Below are positions 7,683 through 15,453 of a DNA stretch of 21,025 nucleotides, piece after piece. Every line of letters starts with the position of its first letter. Position 1 is the first letter of the stretch. The position numbers and the translations under genes are program-made. The stretch comes from an uncultured Collinsella sp. (lineage in GTDB: Bacteria; Actinomycetota; Coriobacteriia; Coriobacteriales; Coriobacteriaceae). Under the pieces are notes generated by a model. It was not told the DNA's origin, searched no databases, and saw only the letters and a program-made list of their open reading frames with translations. The DNA is taken from NCBI GenBank assembly GCA_958349325.1, contig CATWCP010000016.1, forward strand, positions 1-21,025. The letters are read 5' to 3'.

Positions 7683-8753
7683 CTACACCGGGCACGCCAC
7701 TGTGGGCAAGCCTCGTCGCTCGTCAAAGCCAAAGACGATATTGGCGCACTGGACTGCTTGGCCCGCAGCGCCCTTGCACAGATTGTCGATGGCGCCCGTC
7801 GCCACCAGCACGCCCGCACGCTTGTTGAGCGCGAGGCCAATCTGGGCGGCGTTGGTGCCGACGACCGAAGCCGTCTTGGGCTGCTGGCCGGCATCGAGCA
7901 CGCGCACAAAGGTGCGTCCAGCGTAGAACTGCTTGTAATAGTCGACGACATCCTCAAGAGCCAGGGAGTCGATGGCCTGCGGCGTGAGCGGCAGCGTCAC
8001 CGTGGAGAGCAGGCCGCGCTTGAGCGGTGCCAGATGCGGGGTGAAGACGACACGATCGGTCAGACCAAGGATCTGCTCAATCTCGGGCGCATGGCGATGT
8101 TTGCCTACGCCATAGGCTTCCAGGTTCTCGTCGGCGCTGCAAAAGTGGGTGCGGGCGTTGCAGGACTTACCGGCGCCCGTCACGCCGCTAATGGCATCGA
8201 CAATCACGGGGCCGTTCTCTGCCACCCAGCCCGCACGCACGGCAGGAGCGGCAGCAAGGCTCGTTGCGGTGGGATAGCAGCCGGCGCAGGCGACCAAAAC
8301 GGGCTTTCCGGCGGCATGGCTGTAAGCAGCGGCCTCCAAGTCCTGGCAGAACAGCTCGGGCAGGCCGAAGGCACGTGTCTTGAGTAGCTCGGGGCTCGTG
8401 TGCTCGGCGGCATACCATGCCTCAAACACGGCCGGATCGCTCAGGCGGTAATCGGCCGAAAGATCAAAGCAGGAGACGCCCGATGCAAGCAGCGCGGGCA
8501 CCTGTGCCATGGCAGCCGTGTGCGGCACGGCAAGAAAAACCGCATCGCAGCTCTTGAGCTCGGGGGCGTCATGCGTGGTGAAAACCAGATCGCTCACGCC
8601 AGCAAAGCTCGGATACACCGCGGACAGCGGCTGGCCGGCATCGGCGTTGGACGTAATGGCAACAAGTTCAAACTCGGGATGGCCGAGCACGAGGCGAATG
8701 AGCTCGGCTCCGGCATATCCAGCCGCGCCGACGATTCCAACCTTCAAAGACAT
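7683..8753 (-). CDS. argC: N-acetyl-gamma-glutamyl-phosphate reductase
   Basis: NADPH-dependent reduction of N-acetylglutamyl phosphate to the semialdehyde. The 356-residue protein opens with a Rossmann motif GIVGAAGYAGAEL (6-18) and has the catalytic cysteine, Cys159, in VACAGCYPTATSL. DLSADYRL (97-104) and FTPHLAPLKRG are family motifs. It is the first gene of argCJBD. The ATG has AAGGAG seven bases upstream, and this ribosome site sits in the loop of a short hairpin, CAGAC-AAGGA-GTCTG (8756-8770). Upstream lie sequences resembling arginine-repressor boxes. Confidence 0.96.
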   Translation of the reverse strand: MSLKVGIVGAAGYAGAELIRLVLGHPEFELVAITSNADAGQPLSAVYPSFAGVSDLVFTTHDAPELKSCDAVFLAVPHTAAMAQVPALLASGVSCFDLSADYRLSDPAVFEAWYAAEHTSPELLKTRAFGLPELFCQDLEAAAYSHAAGKPVLVACAGCYPTATSLAAAPAVRAGWVAENGPVIVDAISGVTGAGKSCNARTHFCSADENLEAYGVGKHRHAPEIEQILGLTDRVVFTPHLAPLKRGLLSTVTLPLTPQAIDSLALEDVVDYYKQFYAGRTFVRVLDAGQQPKTASVVGTNAAQIGLALNKRAGVLVATGAIDNLCKGAAGQAVQCANIVFGFDERRGLPTVACPV

Positions 8754-8838
8754 ATCAGACTCCTTGTCTGCGATTTATGCACCGATGCGCATTTCGCAGT
8801 GGTCGTTATGAAGTGGGTTGAAACTTTAGCACCAAAAG

Positions 8839-8876
8839 ATGCATGAACACATAAATGGCTTGCATATTCATGCATT
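8839..8876 (-). promoter_or_regulatory. Candidate tandem ArgR (AhrC) boxes upstream of argC
   Basis: On the minus strand ATGCATGAATATGCAAG is followed by TTTATGTGTTCATGCAT. Both contain TGAAT/ATTCA- and TGCAT-like half sites like the known ARG-box family, and they are spaced about two helical turns apart. They lie roughly 85-120 bases before the argC start, a normal operator distance. Pairing of two boxes is typical for hexameric ArgR. No convincing -35/-10 pair could be assigned, so this is a motif-based inference. Confidence 0.45.
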
Positions 8877-8919
8877 GAAACATTCCCGACACATTCGCTT
8901 GAAGGAATTGACAAATGGA

Positions 8920-8973
8920 GCGGGCCCCGTATTGACCGGCGCTCCTAACGGCGCCGGGCAATACGGGGCCCGC
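8920..8973 (-). terminator. Strong 22-bp hairpin after the flavin cluster (no T-run)
   Basis: Outer stem 8920-8934 with 8959-8973 (15 bp, GCGGGCCCCGTATTG), one A/G mismatch, then inner stem CCGGCGC/GCGCCGG (8936-8942 with 8951-8957) and an 8-nt loop. It begins 37 bases after the stop of the last PNPOx-like gene and lies before the argC control region, so it probably separates the two units. There is no U-tract on either strand, so it may act by stabilising the mRNA end or through another mechanism. Confidence 0.6.
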
Positions 8974-9010
8974 CCATGCGAAAACCAAGTTGTTAGGATG
9001 AGCCAGCTGG

Positions 9011-9421
9011 CTAGAGCTCGACCGGCACCCATTCGTCGTGATTGCAGATAAATGCCTCGGAATCCTCGACGCTAAAGAAGACAAGCGCGGGGTCGTTAGG
9101 CCCCTCATAGTGCTCGCCCAGGTGCTCTAGATGCTTCCACCCGGCTTCGCGCATTTCGTCTAAAGCCCGGTCATCCAAGCCGGCACGCCCGCGCAAGATG
9201 AGCCAGCCATGGCCCGGCCACCAACTCGTGGCCTCAAAGCGCTGGTTTTGCAGCAGCTCTTGCCACACATCTTTGGTGCGCGCTGTTACAAACCACAGCT
9301 TGCCATCCTGAATCTGCGCAAACGAAAACGGACGCACATGAGGCTGTCCGTCAACGCTCGTCGCCAAATACCACGCCGGCACCGACGTCAGATACTTCAA
9401 AACCGTATTCAATCCGTCCAC
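9011..9421 (-). CDS. Pyridoxamine-5'-phosphate-oxidase-fold family protein (probable flavin binder), copy 1
   Basis: Small 136-residue split-beta-barrel protein of the Putative_PNPOx type, which usually binds FMN or F420 as a dimer. Seen: VPAWYLATS (14-22), HVRPFSFAQIQDGKLWFVTARTKDVW (28-53) and a C-terminal FFSVEDSEAF. Start is GTG at 9421, chosen because AGGAGG sits four bases upstream (AGGAGGAAAC). It is a tandem paralogue of the next gene upstream, 44 bp away, sharing the PAWYLAT, VRPFSFA, DGKLWF and KDVW.EL blocks. Substrate unknown. It lies at the end of the riboswitch-controlled flavin transporter unit, which supports a flavin-linked role. A general stress or reductase function is possible but not shown. 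Confidence 0.8.
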   Translation of the reverse strand: MDGLNTVLKYLTSVPAWYLATSVDGQPHVRPFSFAQIQDGKLWFVTARTKDVWQELLQNQRFEATSWWPGHGWLILRGRAGLDDRALDEMREAGWKHLEHLGEHYEGPNDPALVFFSVEDSEAFICNHDEWVPVEL

Positions 9422-9465
9422 GTTTCCTCCTGTACTAGCTAGTTTGGGAGCCTGGATCGTGCGAG

Positions 9466-9912
9466 CTAGAGCTCCAGGCGCTCCTCGCTGCCGTCGATAT
9501 CACAGAAGCGCGCGGCAATGTTGCGGACCGAAAAGAAAGCAAGGCGGCCGTCGTTGGCGCTCTCGTGTTCCTCGCCAATGCCCACCATGTGCTTAAAGCC
9601 CGCTTGACGCACCTTGTCGCTCGCAACTGCGTCGTCCTCAAGTGCGGCTTCGCCGGTCAATACGATCCAACATTCCCCCGGCTTCCAGCCCGAGAGCTCA
9701 AACTTGGGATTCGCGCTCAGCTCCGCCCACACATCTTTGTCGCGCGACGTACAAAACCACAGTTTACCGTCATCGACCATGGCAAACGAAAACGGCCTCA
9801 CGCGAGGCTGATGCCCGTCGGCCACATCGGTCGTGGCCAGATACCACGCCGGAATGCGCCCGAGATACGAACAGGCGCGCTCAAGCTGAGCCGTGCGGTC
9901 GTTGTCGGTCAT
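9466..9912 (-). CDS. Pyridoxamine-5'-phosphate-oxidase-fold family protein (probable flavin binder), copy 2
   Basis: 148 residues, same family as the downstream gene. Motifs: GRIPAWYLATTDV (18-30), RVRPFSFAMVDDGKLWFCTSRDKDVWAEL (36-64) and a C-terminal FFSVRNIAARFCD. It is 12 residues longer, mostly at the N-terminus. ATG start with AAAGGGG upstream. The gap from the ecfT stop to this start is only 30 bp on the same strand, so it is likely co-transcribed with the ECF transporter. Family knowledge gives flavin-dependent redox proteins; the specific reaction cannot be inferred. Confidence 0.8.
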   Translation of the reverse strand: MTDNDRTAQLERACSYLGRIPAWYLATTDVADGHQPRVRPFSFAMVDDGKLWFCTSRDKDVWAELSANPKFELSGWKPGECWIVLTGEAALEDDAVASDKVRQAGFKHMVGIGEEHESANDGRLAFFSVRNIAARFCDIDGSEERLEL

Positions 9913-9942
9913 AGGGACCCCTTTCTTGCGCTCGAATCGCGC

Positions 9943-10743
9943 CTAAACAAGTTGAAGGTTGATGACGATGACGCAGATGAGCAGCAACGCCGTCACCACC
10001 GCCGCCAACGCATCGCCGCGGCCAAACGTAAGCGCATGCAGGCGCGTGCGGCCCTGCTCGCCATGATAGCAGCGTGCATCCATGGCAGCAGACAGCGTCT
10101 CGGCATGGCGGAACACGCCCGTGAACAGCGGAATCGCCACACTGCCGAGCATACGCACGCCGCCGAGCGGGCCTCCCGTCACGCGCGCACCGCGGCTTGC
10201 CTGTGCATCGGCCGTCTGCTTCATCTCGGTGGCAAACTGCGGCATAAAGCGCAGCGCGATACCCATAATCATGCCGAGCTCGTGCGCAGGAAGTCCCACA
10301 CGCGCAAACGGCGCGAGCAGACGCTCAAAGCCCGCGGTGAGGTCGAGCGTCGGCGTGGTGAGTGTAATGGCGCTCATGCCGGCCATCATCAACGTCAGAC
10401 GGCACGCCATAAACGCCGCAGAACGCAGCGAGCCCTCGCTCACCTGCAAAAAGCCAAGCTGCCACAGGATGCGCCCACTCTGATCGGTAAACAAGTTGAG
10501 CACCGCGACCACGGCGACGATTGCCAGCAGCGGCGCCATCGACGACAGAACGCGACGAACCGGCACCCGAGACACGGCATAGGTCAGCACAACGAAAATT
10601 GCGACCGGGACCAGTCCGCGGAAGCCACTGACCGTGAGCGTCGTGATCAGAAACACAAAGCCCAAGAGCAACTTGGTTCGCGGGTCCAGGCGGTGGATTG
10701 CACTATCGCCGGGATAGTAGCTGCCAAACGAAAACGCCTCCAT
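9943..10743 (-). CDS. ecfT: ECF transporter transmembrane (T) component
   Basis: Integral membrane scaffold that couples the ATPases to the S component in energy-coupling-factor vitamin importers. The 266-residue protein has several hydrophobic segments (about 26-56, 66-84, 108-130, 152-170 and 245-266) and the two coupling-helix signatures, QASRG (181-185) and DARCY (222-226), that correspond to the Ala-Arg-Gly motifs docking into the ATPase grooves. The Cys in the second motif replaces the usual Gly. Its ATG overlaps the ecfA stop by one base (TGATG), implying translational coupling. Confidence 0.93.
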   Translation of the reverse strand: MEAFSFGSYYPGDSAIHRLDPRTKLLLGFVFLITTLTVSGFRGLVPVAIFVVLTYAVSRVPVRRVLSSMAPLLAIVAVVAVLNLFTDQSGRILWQLGFLQVSEGSLRSAAFMACRLTLMMAGMSAITLTTPTLDLTAGFERLLAPFARVGLPAHELGMIMGIALRFMPQFATEMKQTADAQASRGARVTGGPLGGVRMLGSVAIPLFTGVFRHAETLSAAMDARCYHGEQGRTRLHALTFGRGDALAAVVTALLLICVIVINLQLV

Positions 10744-12647
10744 CAGCAGCCCTCCTCTCGCGCGACCGTCTTGGAATTAGCAATGTCCGCGACGTTAGAA
10801 GGACCGCCCGAGCGACCGATTAGCAGGTCCACCAACTCGTCTGCCAGCGACTCAACCGTATAGAGGCCGTCAAAGCGCAGCGGCACGCCTGCCTTCGCAA
10901 GCGCCAGCGCCATGCGCTGGGCAGCGGGAACACCCAAGCCGATTGATTTAAGCTCATCCGCATGCGCAAAAACCTGAGCGGGCGTGCCCTCGGCAAACAC
11001 CGCGCCCTCGTTCATCACGACGATGCGGTCGCAGCAATTGGCCAGGTCATCCATGCTGTGCGAAACCATGACAACGGTCAGGCCCTCGCGATGGAGTCGA
11101 TCGATGAGCCCTAAGAAATCCCTGCGCGCAGCCGGGTCGAGCCCCGCCATGGGTTCATCGAGCACCAGGACTTCGGGCTCCATGGCGAGCACGCCGGCGA
11201 ATGCCACACGCCGTTGCTGACCGCCCGAAAGCTCAAAGGGACTCTTGTCGCCGACCGTGGAAAGGTCGAGACCCACGCGCGAGAGCGACGACTCGACACG
11301 ACGGTCGACTTCATCTTGCGGCAAGCCAAGGTTGTGCGGACCAAACGCCACGTCCTGCGCCACGGTTTCGGCAAACAGCTGACGCTCGGGATATTGAAAC
11401 ACCACGCCGACCTTGGCCTTAACCGCGGCGGCGTCTTTCTTGTTTGATAGATCGAGCTCCAGCGCGCGAACGGATCCCTCCTGGGGGCGAATCAAACCGT
11501 TGAGATGCTGGACCAGCGTCGACTTACCCGAACCGGTATGACCTGCCAAGCCCAGGAACTCGCCGCGACGCACCGTCAGCGATACATCGCGCAGCGCCCA
11601 CGGGCTGCTGGGGTCGTTTCCCCAAAGGGCTTGTTTGTTCGATTTGCCCGCAGTGGCCGAGCGCTTGTGCCAGCGGTGGCGCTCGCGCGGACTGAGCGAA
11701 TAACTGTACGAAACATGGGATAGTTCGATGACGGGCTCCGACGCGTTGTCCTCGTTGTCTACCGGAACAGTGCCGTCAGCGATTTCCAACTGGGATGCGG
11801 AAGACTGTCCCGCGGTGTCTGCCCCACTTCGCTCGGCATAAGCCTGCGCAATCTCAGCGACCATATCCACCTCGCGCACCTGCGCATGAACAGGCACGCC
11901 CTTCGTACGAAGCGCCATGCCCAGACGACACGACTCCGGCATATCCAGGTTGAGCTGCGCAAGCTCATCCGCCCGCGTCAAAATTTCCTCGGGCGTACCG
12001 AGCATGGCAACGTGCCCCGCCCGAAACACCGCGACACGATCGGCCTCGGCGGCTTCTTCCATAAAGTGCGTAATCATCACGATGGTCATACCGCGAGCGT
12101 GCAACGCGCGGCAAGCCTTCATGAGGCCCTTACGTCCACGCGGATCGAGCATCGAGGAAGCCTCGTCCAAAATGAGAACGCGCGGTTCCATGGCAAGCAC
12201 GCCGGCAAGCGCCACGCGTTGCTTTTGGCCACCCGAAAGCGCATGGGTCTCGTGGCGCTCAAAGCCCACCAGGCCCACGCCCTTCAGCGCCTCGCGTACG
12301 CGCTGCGCAATTTGCGCCGATGGCACGCCAAGGTTTTCGGGACCGAACGCAACGTCATCTTCGACAAGCGTTGCCACCAGCTGATCATCGGGATTCTGGA
12401 ACACCATGCCCGCGGTCGAACGAATGTCGTAGACCAGCTCGGGGTCGGACGCATCCATGCCGTTGATGCGTACCGTGCCCGCATCGGGCTGCAACAGTGC
12501 ATTCAGATGCTTGGCAAACGTCGACTTGCCCGACCCATTGCCACCGAGGATGCAGAAAAACTCCCCGTCCTCGATGTTCAGATCGACACCGTCGAGTGCC
12601 GGCACGGCACCGTCATAGCTAAAGGAAACGCCCCGACACTCAATCAT
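10743..12647 (-). CDS. ECF transporter double ATPase (fused EcfA-EcfA)
   Basis: One 634-residue chain holds two complete ABC ATPase domains, which are separate proteins (EcfA1 and EcfA2) in the textbook ECF module. Domain 1: Walker A GGNGSGKST (35-43), Q-loop Gln84, signature LSGGQ (137-141), Walker B ending LILDE (158-162). Domain 2: Walker A GHTGSGKST (369-377), Gln418, LSGGQ (473-477), VLVLDE (493-498). All catalytic motifs are intact in both. A polar linker with low-complexity stretches (about 275-305) joins them, followed by a basic insertion (RERHRWHKRSATAGKSNK, 321-338) just before the second Walker A region. ATG overlaps the S-component stop by four bases (ATGA). The fusion gives a fixed 1:1 ATPase pair. 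Confidence 0.94.
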   Translation of the reverse strand: MIECRGVSFSYDGAVPALDGVDLNIEDGEFFCILGGNGSGKSTFAKHLNALLQPDAGTVRINGMDASDPELVYDIRSTAGMVFQNPDDQLVATLVEDDVAFGPENLGVPSAQIAQRVREALKGVGLVGFERHETHALSGGQKQRVALAGVLAMEPRVLILDEASSMLDPRGRKGLMKACRALHARGMTIVMITHFMEEAAEADRVAVFRAGHVAMLGTPEEILTRADELAQLNLDMPESCRLGMALRTKGVPVHAQVREVDMVAEIAQAYAERSGADTAGQSSASQLEIADGTVPVDNEDNASEPVIELSHVSYSYSLSPRERHRWHKRSATAGKSNKQALWGNDPSSPWALRDVSLTVRRGEFLGLAGHTGSGKSTLVQHLNGLIRPQEGSVRALELDLSNKKDAAAVKAKVGVVFQYPERQLFAETVAQDVAFGPHNLGLPQDEVDRRVESSLSRVGLDLSTVGDKSPFELSGGQQRRVAFAGVLAMEPEVLVLDEPMAGLDPAARRDFLGLIDRLHREGLTVVMVSHSMDDLANCCDRIVVMNEGAVFAEGTPAQVFAHADELKSIGLGVPAAQRMALALAKAGVPLRFDGLYTVESLADELVDLLIGRSGGPSNVADIANSKTVAREEGC

Positions 12648-13234
12648 GCGCAGCCTTTGACCTGGTCCTTTTTAGGCGTGATGAGGTTGGAGACTGCTTT
12701 ATACACCACCAGCGTCAACACCGAGTTAAGCACGGTCTTGATAAGGTTGAACGGCAGTACGGCAGGAATCATGAGCGGGGCGATCGCATCGACCGAGCCA
12801 TACCAGAACCAAACGCCAATGGTAAGGTTTGCGACCATAGACAGCGCCGTAGCGGCAATGACGCCAAGCACCAGGCCAATCACGGCACCCTTATAGGTGT
12901 GCATCTTCTGGTAAACGGTAGCCGCGGGCAGAATGTAGCCCAGCGTGGCAACCAGGTTCATAAGCGCGCCGACCCAGTCACCCGTGGTGAGCGCATGGAT
13001 AACGATCGCCATGGCGGCAACAGCGGTACCGGCGCCAGGACCATACGCAAAACCGCACACCATCGCCGGCACCAGCGACGGGTCATACGTCAAAAACGGC
13101 GCCGAAGGAAGGATAGGCAGCTGCACGTACATAAACAGGGCGCCCAAGGCGCACATCAGCGCCATGGTAACGAGCTGTTTGGTGCTCCACCTATTCGTGT
13201 TCTCAAAATGGATATGCTGCGACTGTTCAGACAT
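12644..13234 (-). CDS. ribU: ECF transporter S component, RibU-type riboflavin importer
   Basis: Membrane substrate-binding subunit of about 196 residues with five or six hydrophobic segments. LPILPSAPFLTYDPSLVPAM, split across residues 41-60 of the translated frame from this start, with GFAYGP following, resembles RibU proteins. An FMN riboswitch directly upstream makes riboflavin the best substrate call. Start chosen at ATG 13234 (MSEQSQ): AGGTG lies six to ten bases upstream, whereas the ATG at 13255 is inside the conserved 3' edge of the riboswitch. Its stop overlaps the ATPase start. Confidence 0.88.
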   Translation of the reverse strand: MSEQSQHIHFENTNRWSTKQLVTMALMCALGALFMYVQLPILPSAPFLTYDPSLVPAMVCGFAYGPGAGTAVAAMAIVIHALTTGDWVGALMNLVATLGYILPAATVYQKMHTYKGAVIGLVLGVIAATALSMVANLTIGVWFWYGSVDAIAPLMIPAVLPFNLIKTVLNSVLTLVVYKAVSNLITPKKDQVKGCA

Positions 13235-13255
13235 AAGATCACCTGCCTCTTTCAT

Positions 13256-13427
13256 CCGGACTCTAACCGTTGGTACTGGGATCTCACCAGTTCAGCCGGC
13301 ATGCGAACCAACGCACACACGGGTCGCGGACTCATCGGCTCGGTCGCAGGCATCTCACCTGCGCCACGGTACCCCTTTGGCACCGCCCGATTTACCGCCA
13401 GTGGGGAATTCCACCCCGCCCTGAAAC
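13256..13427 (-). promoter_or_regulatory. FMN riboswitch (RFN element)
   Basis: Reading the minus strand, the element opens TTTCAGGGCGGGGTGGAATT, continues CCCCACTGGCGGTAA, has the central GCGACCCG, and closes with AACTGGTGAGATCCCAGTAC and CAACGGTTAGAGTCCGGA. These match the RFN consensus blocks in order. An extra stem CGCAGG/CCTGCG (13345-13363) is an optional arm. The RFN 3' end is about 12 bases from the ribosome site of the S-component gene, and the mRNA segment GCCTGC in the extra arm could pair with GCAGG of that site, so translational control is plausible. FMN binding is expected to switch the transporter off. Confidence 0.96.
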
Positions 13428-13437
13428 AGCAATTGCA

Positions 13438-13465
13438 AGTGTAGCACGAGCAGGTTTTCGCGCAA
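13438..13465 (-). promoter_or_regulatory. Candidate promoter of the flavin unit
   Basis: On the minus strand TTGCGC (13460-13465) and TACACT (13438-13443) are 16 bases apart. Transcription would start near 13431, immediately before the riboswitch. Confidence 0.55.
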
Positions 13466-13483
13466 GTATGCCAAGGGTAATTT

Positions 13484-13608
13484 GTGGCGGAGATCAGTTG
13501 CCGCAACAACCACGTTCCCCACCCATCCCAAAGTAACGCGCCTTTCGCGGCAAAGCCGCGAAACAGCGACCGGGACACGTATCCCCATCAGCCACGATCT
13601 CCGCCCAC
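13484..13608. repeat. Inverted repeat with nested hairpin between groEL and the flavin promoter
   Basis: GGCGGAGATC (13486-13495) is the exact reverse complement of GATCTCCGCC (13596-13605). Nested inside is a 9-bp hairpin TTTCGCGGC-AAA-GCCGCGAAA (13543-13563) and a small GTTGC-C-GCAAC palindrome. No gene is seen in 13441-13801. The structure could insulate neighbouring units, but its function is unknown. Confidence 0.5.
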
Positions 13609-13632
13609 GCCGACCTCAAGGCCGTAAACGCA

Positions 13633-13775
13633 GGGAATCCGGGGGCGTGACGGGGTTTCTCTCCGGAACATTCCGCAGGACGCAAAGAGGCTCCGCAGCG
13701 CGAAGCGCGATGCGGAGCCTCTTTGCATGTCCGAGGACGTTCCGGAGAGAAACCCCGTCACGCCCCCGGATTCCC
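13633..13775 (-). terminator. Very long nested hairpin downstream of groEL
   Basis: A perfect 37-bp outer stem (13633-13669 with 13739-13775) encloses a second perfect 16-bp stem GCAAAGAGGCTCCGCA (13682-13697 with 13711-13726) and a GCGC-GAA-GCGC tip. The inner hairpin, with AAAGAGG and CCTCTTT edges, looks like a bidirectional terminator. The outer stem begins 26 bases after the groEL stop and has no T-run. This is far longer than a usual intrinsic terminator, so transposon-derived or RNA-processing roles are also possible. Confidence 0.7.
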
Positions 13776-13801
13776 GGTGGGAGTTCTAGACCTTGTCGGC
13801 C

Positions 13802-15439
13802 TTAGTACATACCGCCGCCCTGCTGACCAGCGGTAGCAGCAGCGATAGCGTCCTCAAGCTGAGTGTTCTTGGGCACATCGGAGACGGTAGCCTCGGTGAT
13901 GAGGATCAGGCTGGCGACAGAAGCAGCGTTCTGCAGGGTGACGCGGCTGACCTTGACGGGGTCGAGGACGCCCATCTCGATCATGTCGCCCCACTCGCCG
14001 TTGGCAGAGTTGAGACCCTGACCGGCGGGCAGCTCGGCAACCTTGTCGACCACGACAGCGCCCTCAAAACCAGCGTTCTTGGCGATGGTAGCGACCGGAG
14101 CGGTCAGAGCCTTCTTGACGATATCGACGCCGATCTTCTCCTCGGGGTCGTCGATCTCGACAGCATCGAGCGCAGGAGCAGCGTCCATGAAGGCGACGCC
14201 GCCACCGGCGACAATGCCCTCCTCGACAGCAGCGCGGGTAGCCTGCAGGGCGTCCTCGACGCGATGCTTGATCTCCTTGAGCTCAGACTCGGTAGCAGCG
14301 CCGACCTTGATGACGGCAACGCCACCGGAGAGCTTGGCCAGGCGCTCCTGGAGCTTCTCACGGTCGAAGTCAGAGGTGGTGTTCTCCATCTCACCCTTGA
14401 TCTGAGCGATACGGGCGTCGATGGCCTCCTTGGAGCCAGCGCCGCCGACGACGACGGTGTTGTCCTTGGAGATGGTGACGGACTTAGCGGTACCGAGCAT
14501 ATCGGCGGTGATGTCAGCGACCTTCACGCCCAGCTCGTCCAGGGCAGCCTGGCCACCGGTGAGGACGGCGATGTCCTCGAGGATGCGCTTGCGGCGATCG
14601 CCGTAGCCCGGGGCCTTGACGGCGCAGACGTTGAGGGCGCCACGGATCTTGTTGAGGACCAGGGTAGGCAGAGCCTCGCCGTCGATGTCCTCAGCGATGA
14701 TGAGCAGGCCACGGCCAGCGCGCTGGACAGCCTCGAGAACGGGCATGATGTCTTGAACGCTGGAAATCTTCTGGTCGGTGATGAGGATGTACGGATCCTT
14801 CATCACGGCCTCCATGCGGTCGTTATCCGTGACGAAGTAAGCGGAGACATAGCCCTTGTCGAACTGCATGCCCTCGACGGTGTCGATGGTGATGTCGAAC
14901 GTCTGGGAATCCTCGACGGTGATGACGCCGTCCTTGCCCACGACCTCCATGGCCTCGGCGATCTTCTCGCCGACCTCGGGGTCACCGGCGGAGATGGTAC
15001 CGACGGAAGCGATCTGCTCCTTGGTCTCGACCGGCTTGGCCTGCTTCTTCATCTCGGCGACGGCGGCGTTGACGGCCTTGTCGATGCCGCGACGGATGGC
15101 CAGCGGGTTGGCGCCAGCGGCGACGTTGCGCAGACCGTCGTTGACGATGGCCTGAGCGAGCAGGGTTGCGGTGGTGGTGCCGTCACCCACGGTGTCGTTG
15201 GTCTTGGTGGCAACCTCCTTCACCAGCTGAGCGCCCATGTTCTCGATGTTGTCCTCGAGCTCGATCTCCTTGGCGACGGAAACGCCGTCGTTGGTGATGG
15301 TCGGGGCACCGAACGTGCGCTGCAGCGCAACGTAGCGACCCTTGGGGCCCATGGTGACGGTAACGGCGTCGGCCAGAGTGTTGACGCCCTTGGCAAGCTT
15401 AGCGCGGGCATCGGTGTTGAACGTAATGTTCTTTGCCAT
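13802..15439 (-). CDS. groEL: Chaperonin GroEL (60 kDa)
   Basis: ATP-driven folding chamber, 545 residues, standard length. Motifs: AKNITFNTDAR at the N-terminus, GDGTTTATLLAQAI with the ATP-site DGTTT, and AAVEEGIVAGGG in the C-terminal equatorial part. It ends GQQGGGMY, so the flexible Gly-Gly-Met tail is reduced to one GGM. ATG with GGAGG upstream. It follows groES after 95 bp on the same strand and is followed by a giant hairpin. Confidence 0.98.
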   Translation of the reverse strand: MAKNITFNTDARAKLAKGVNTLADAVTVTMGPKGRYVALQRTFGAPTITNDGVSVAKEIELEDNIENMGAQLVKEVATKTNDTVGDGTTTATLLAQAIVNDGLRNVAAGANPLAIRRGIDKAVNAAVAEMKKQAKPVETKEQIASVGTISAGDPEVGEKIAEAMEVVGKDGVITVEDSQTFDITIDTVEGMQFDKGYVSAYFVTDNDRMEAVMKDPYILITDQKISSVQDIMPVLEAVQRAGRGLLIIAEDIDGEALPTLVLNKIRGALNVCAVKAPGYGDRRKRILEDIAVLTGGQAALDELGVKVADITADMLGTAKSVTISKDNTVVVGGAGSKEAIDARIAQIKGEMENTTSDFDREKLQERLAKLSGGVAVIKVGAATESELKEIKHRVEDALQATRAAVEEGIVAGGGVAFMDAAPALDAVEIDDPEEKIGVDIVKKALTAPVATIAKNAGFEGAVVVDKVAELPAGQGLNSANGEWGDMIEMGVLDPVKVSRVTLQNAASVASLILITEATVSDVPKNTQLEDAIAAATAGQQGGGMY

Positions 15440-15453
15440 GGTAGGTAATCCTC

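Noticed and set aside
13235..13255. Start of the S-component gene at ATG 13255
   Set aside because: Lies in the conserved end of the FMN riboswitch; 13234 has the ribosome site.
13793..15448. 551-residue plus-strand frame over groEL
   Set aside because: Antisense shadow of groEL, a highly conserved gene; the composition is Gly/Asp/Leu-rich, as expected from its complement.
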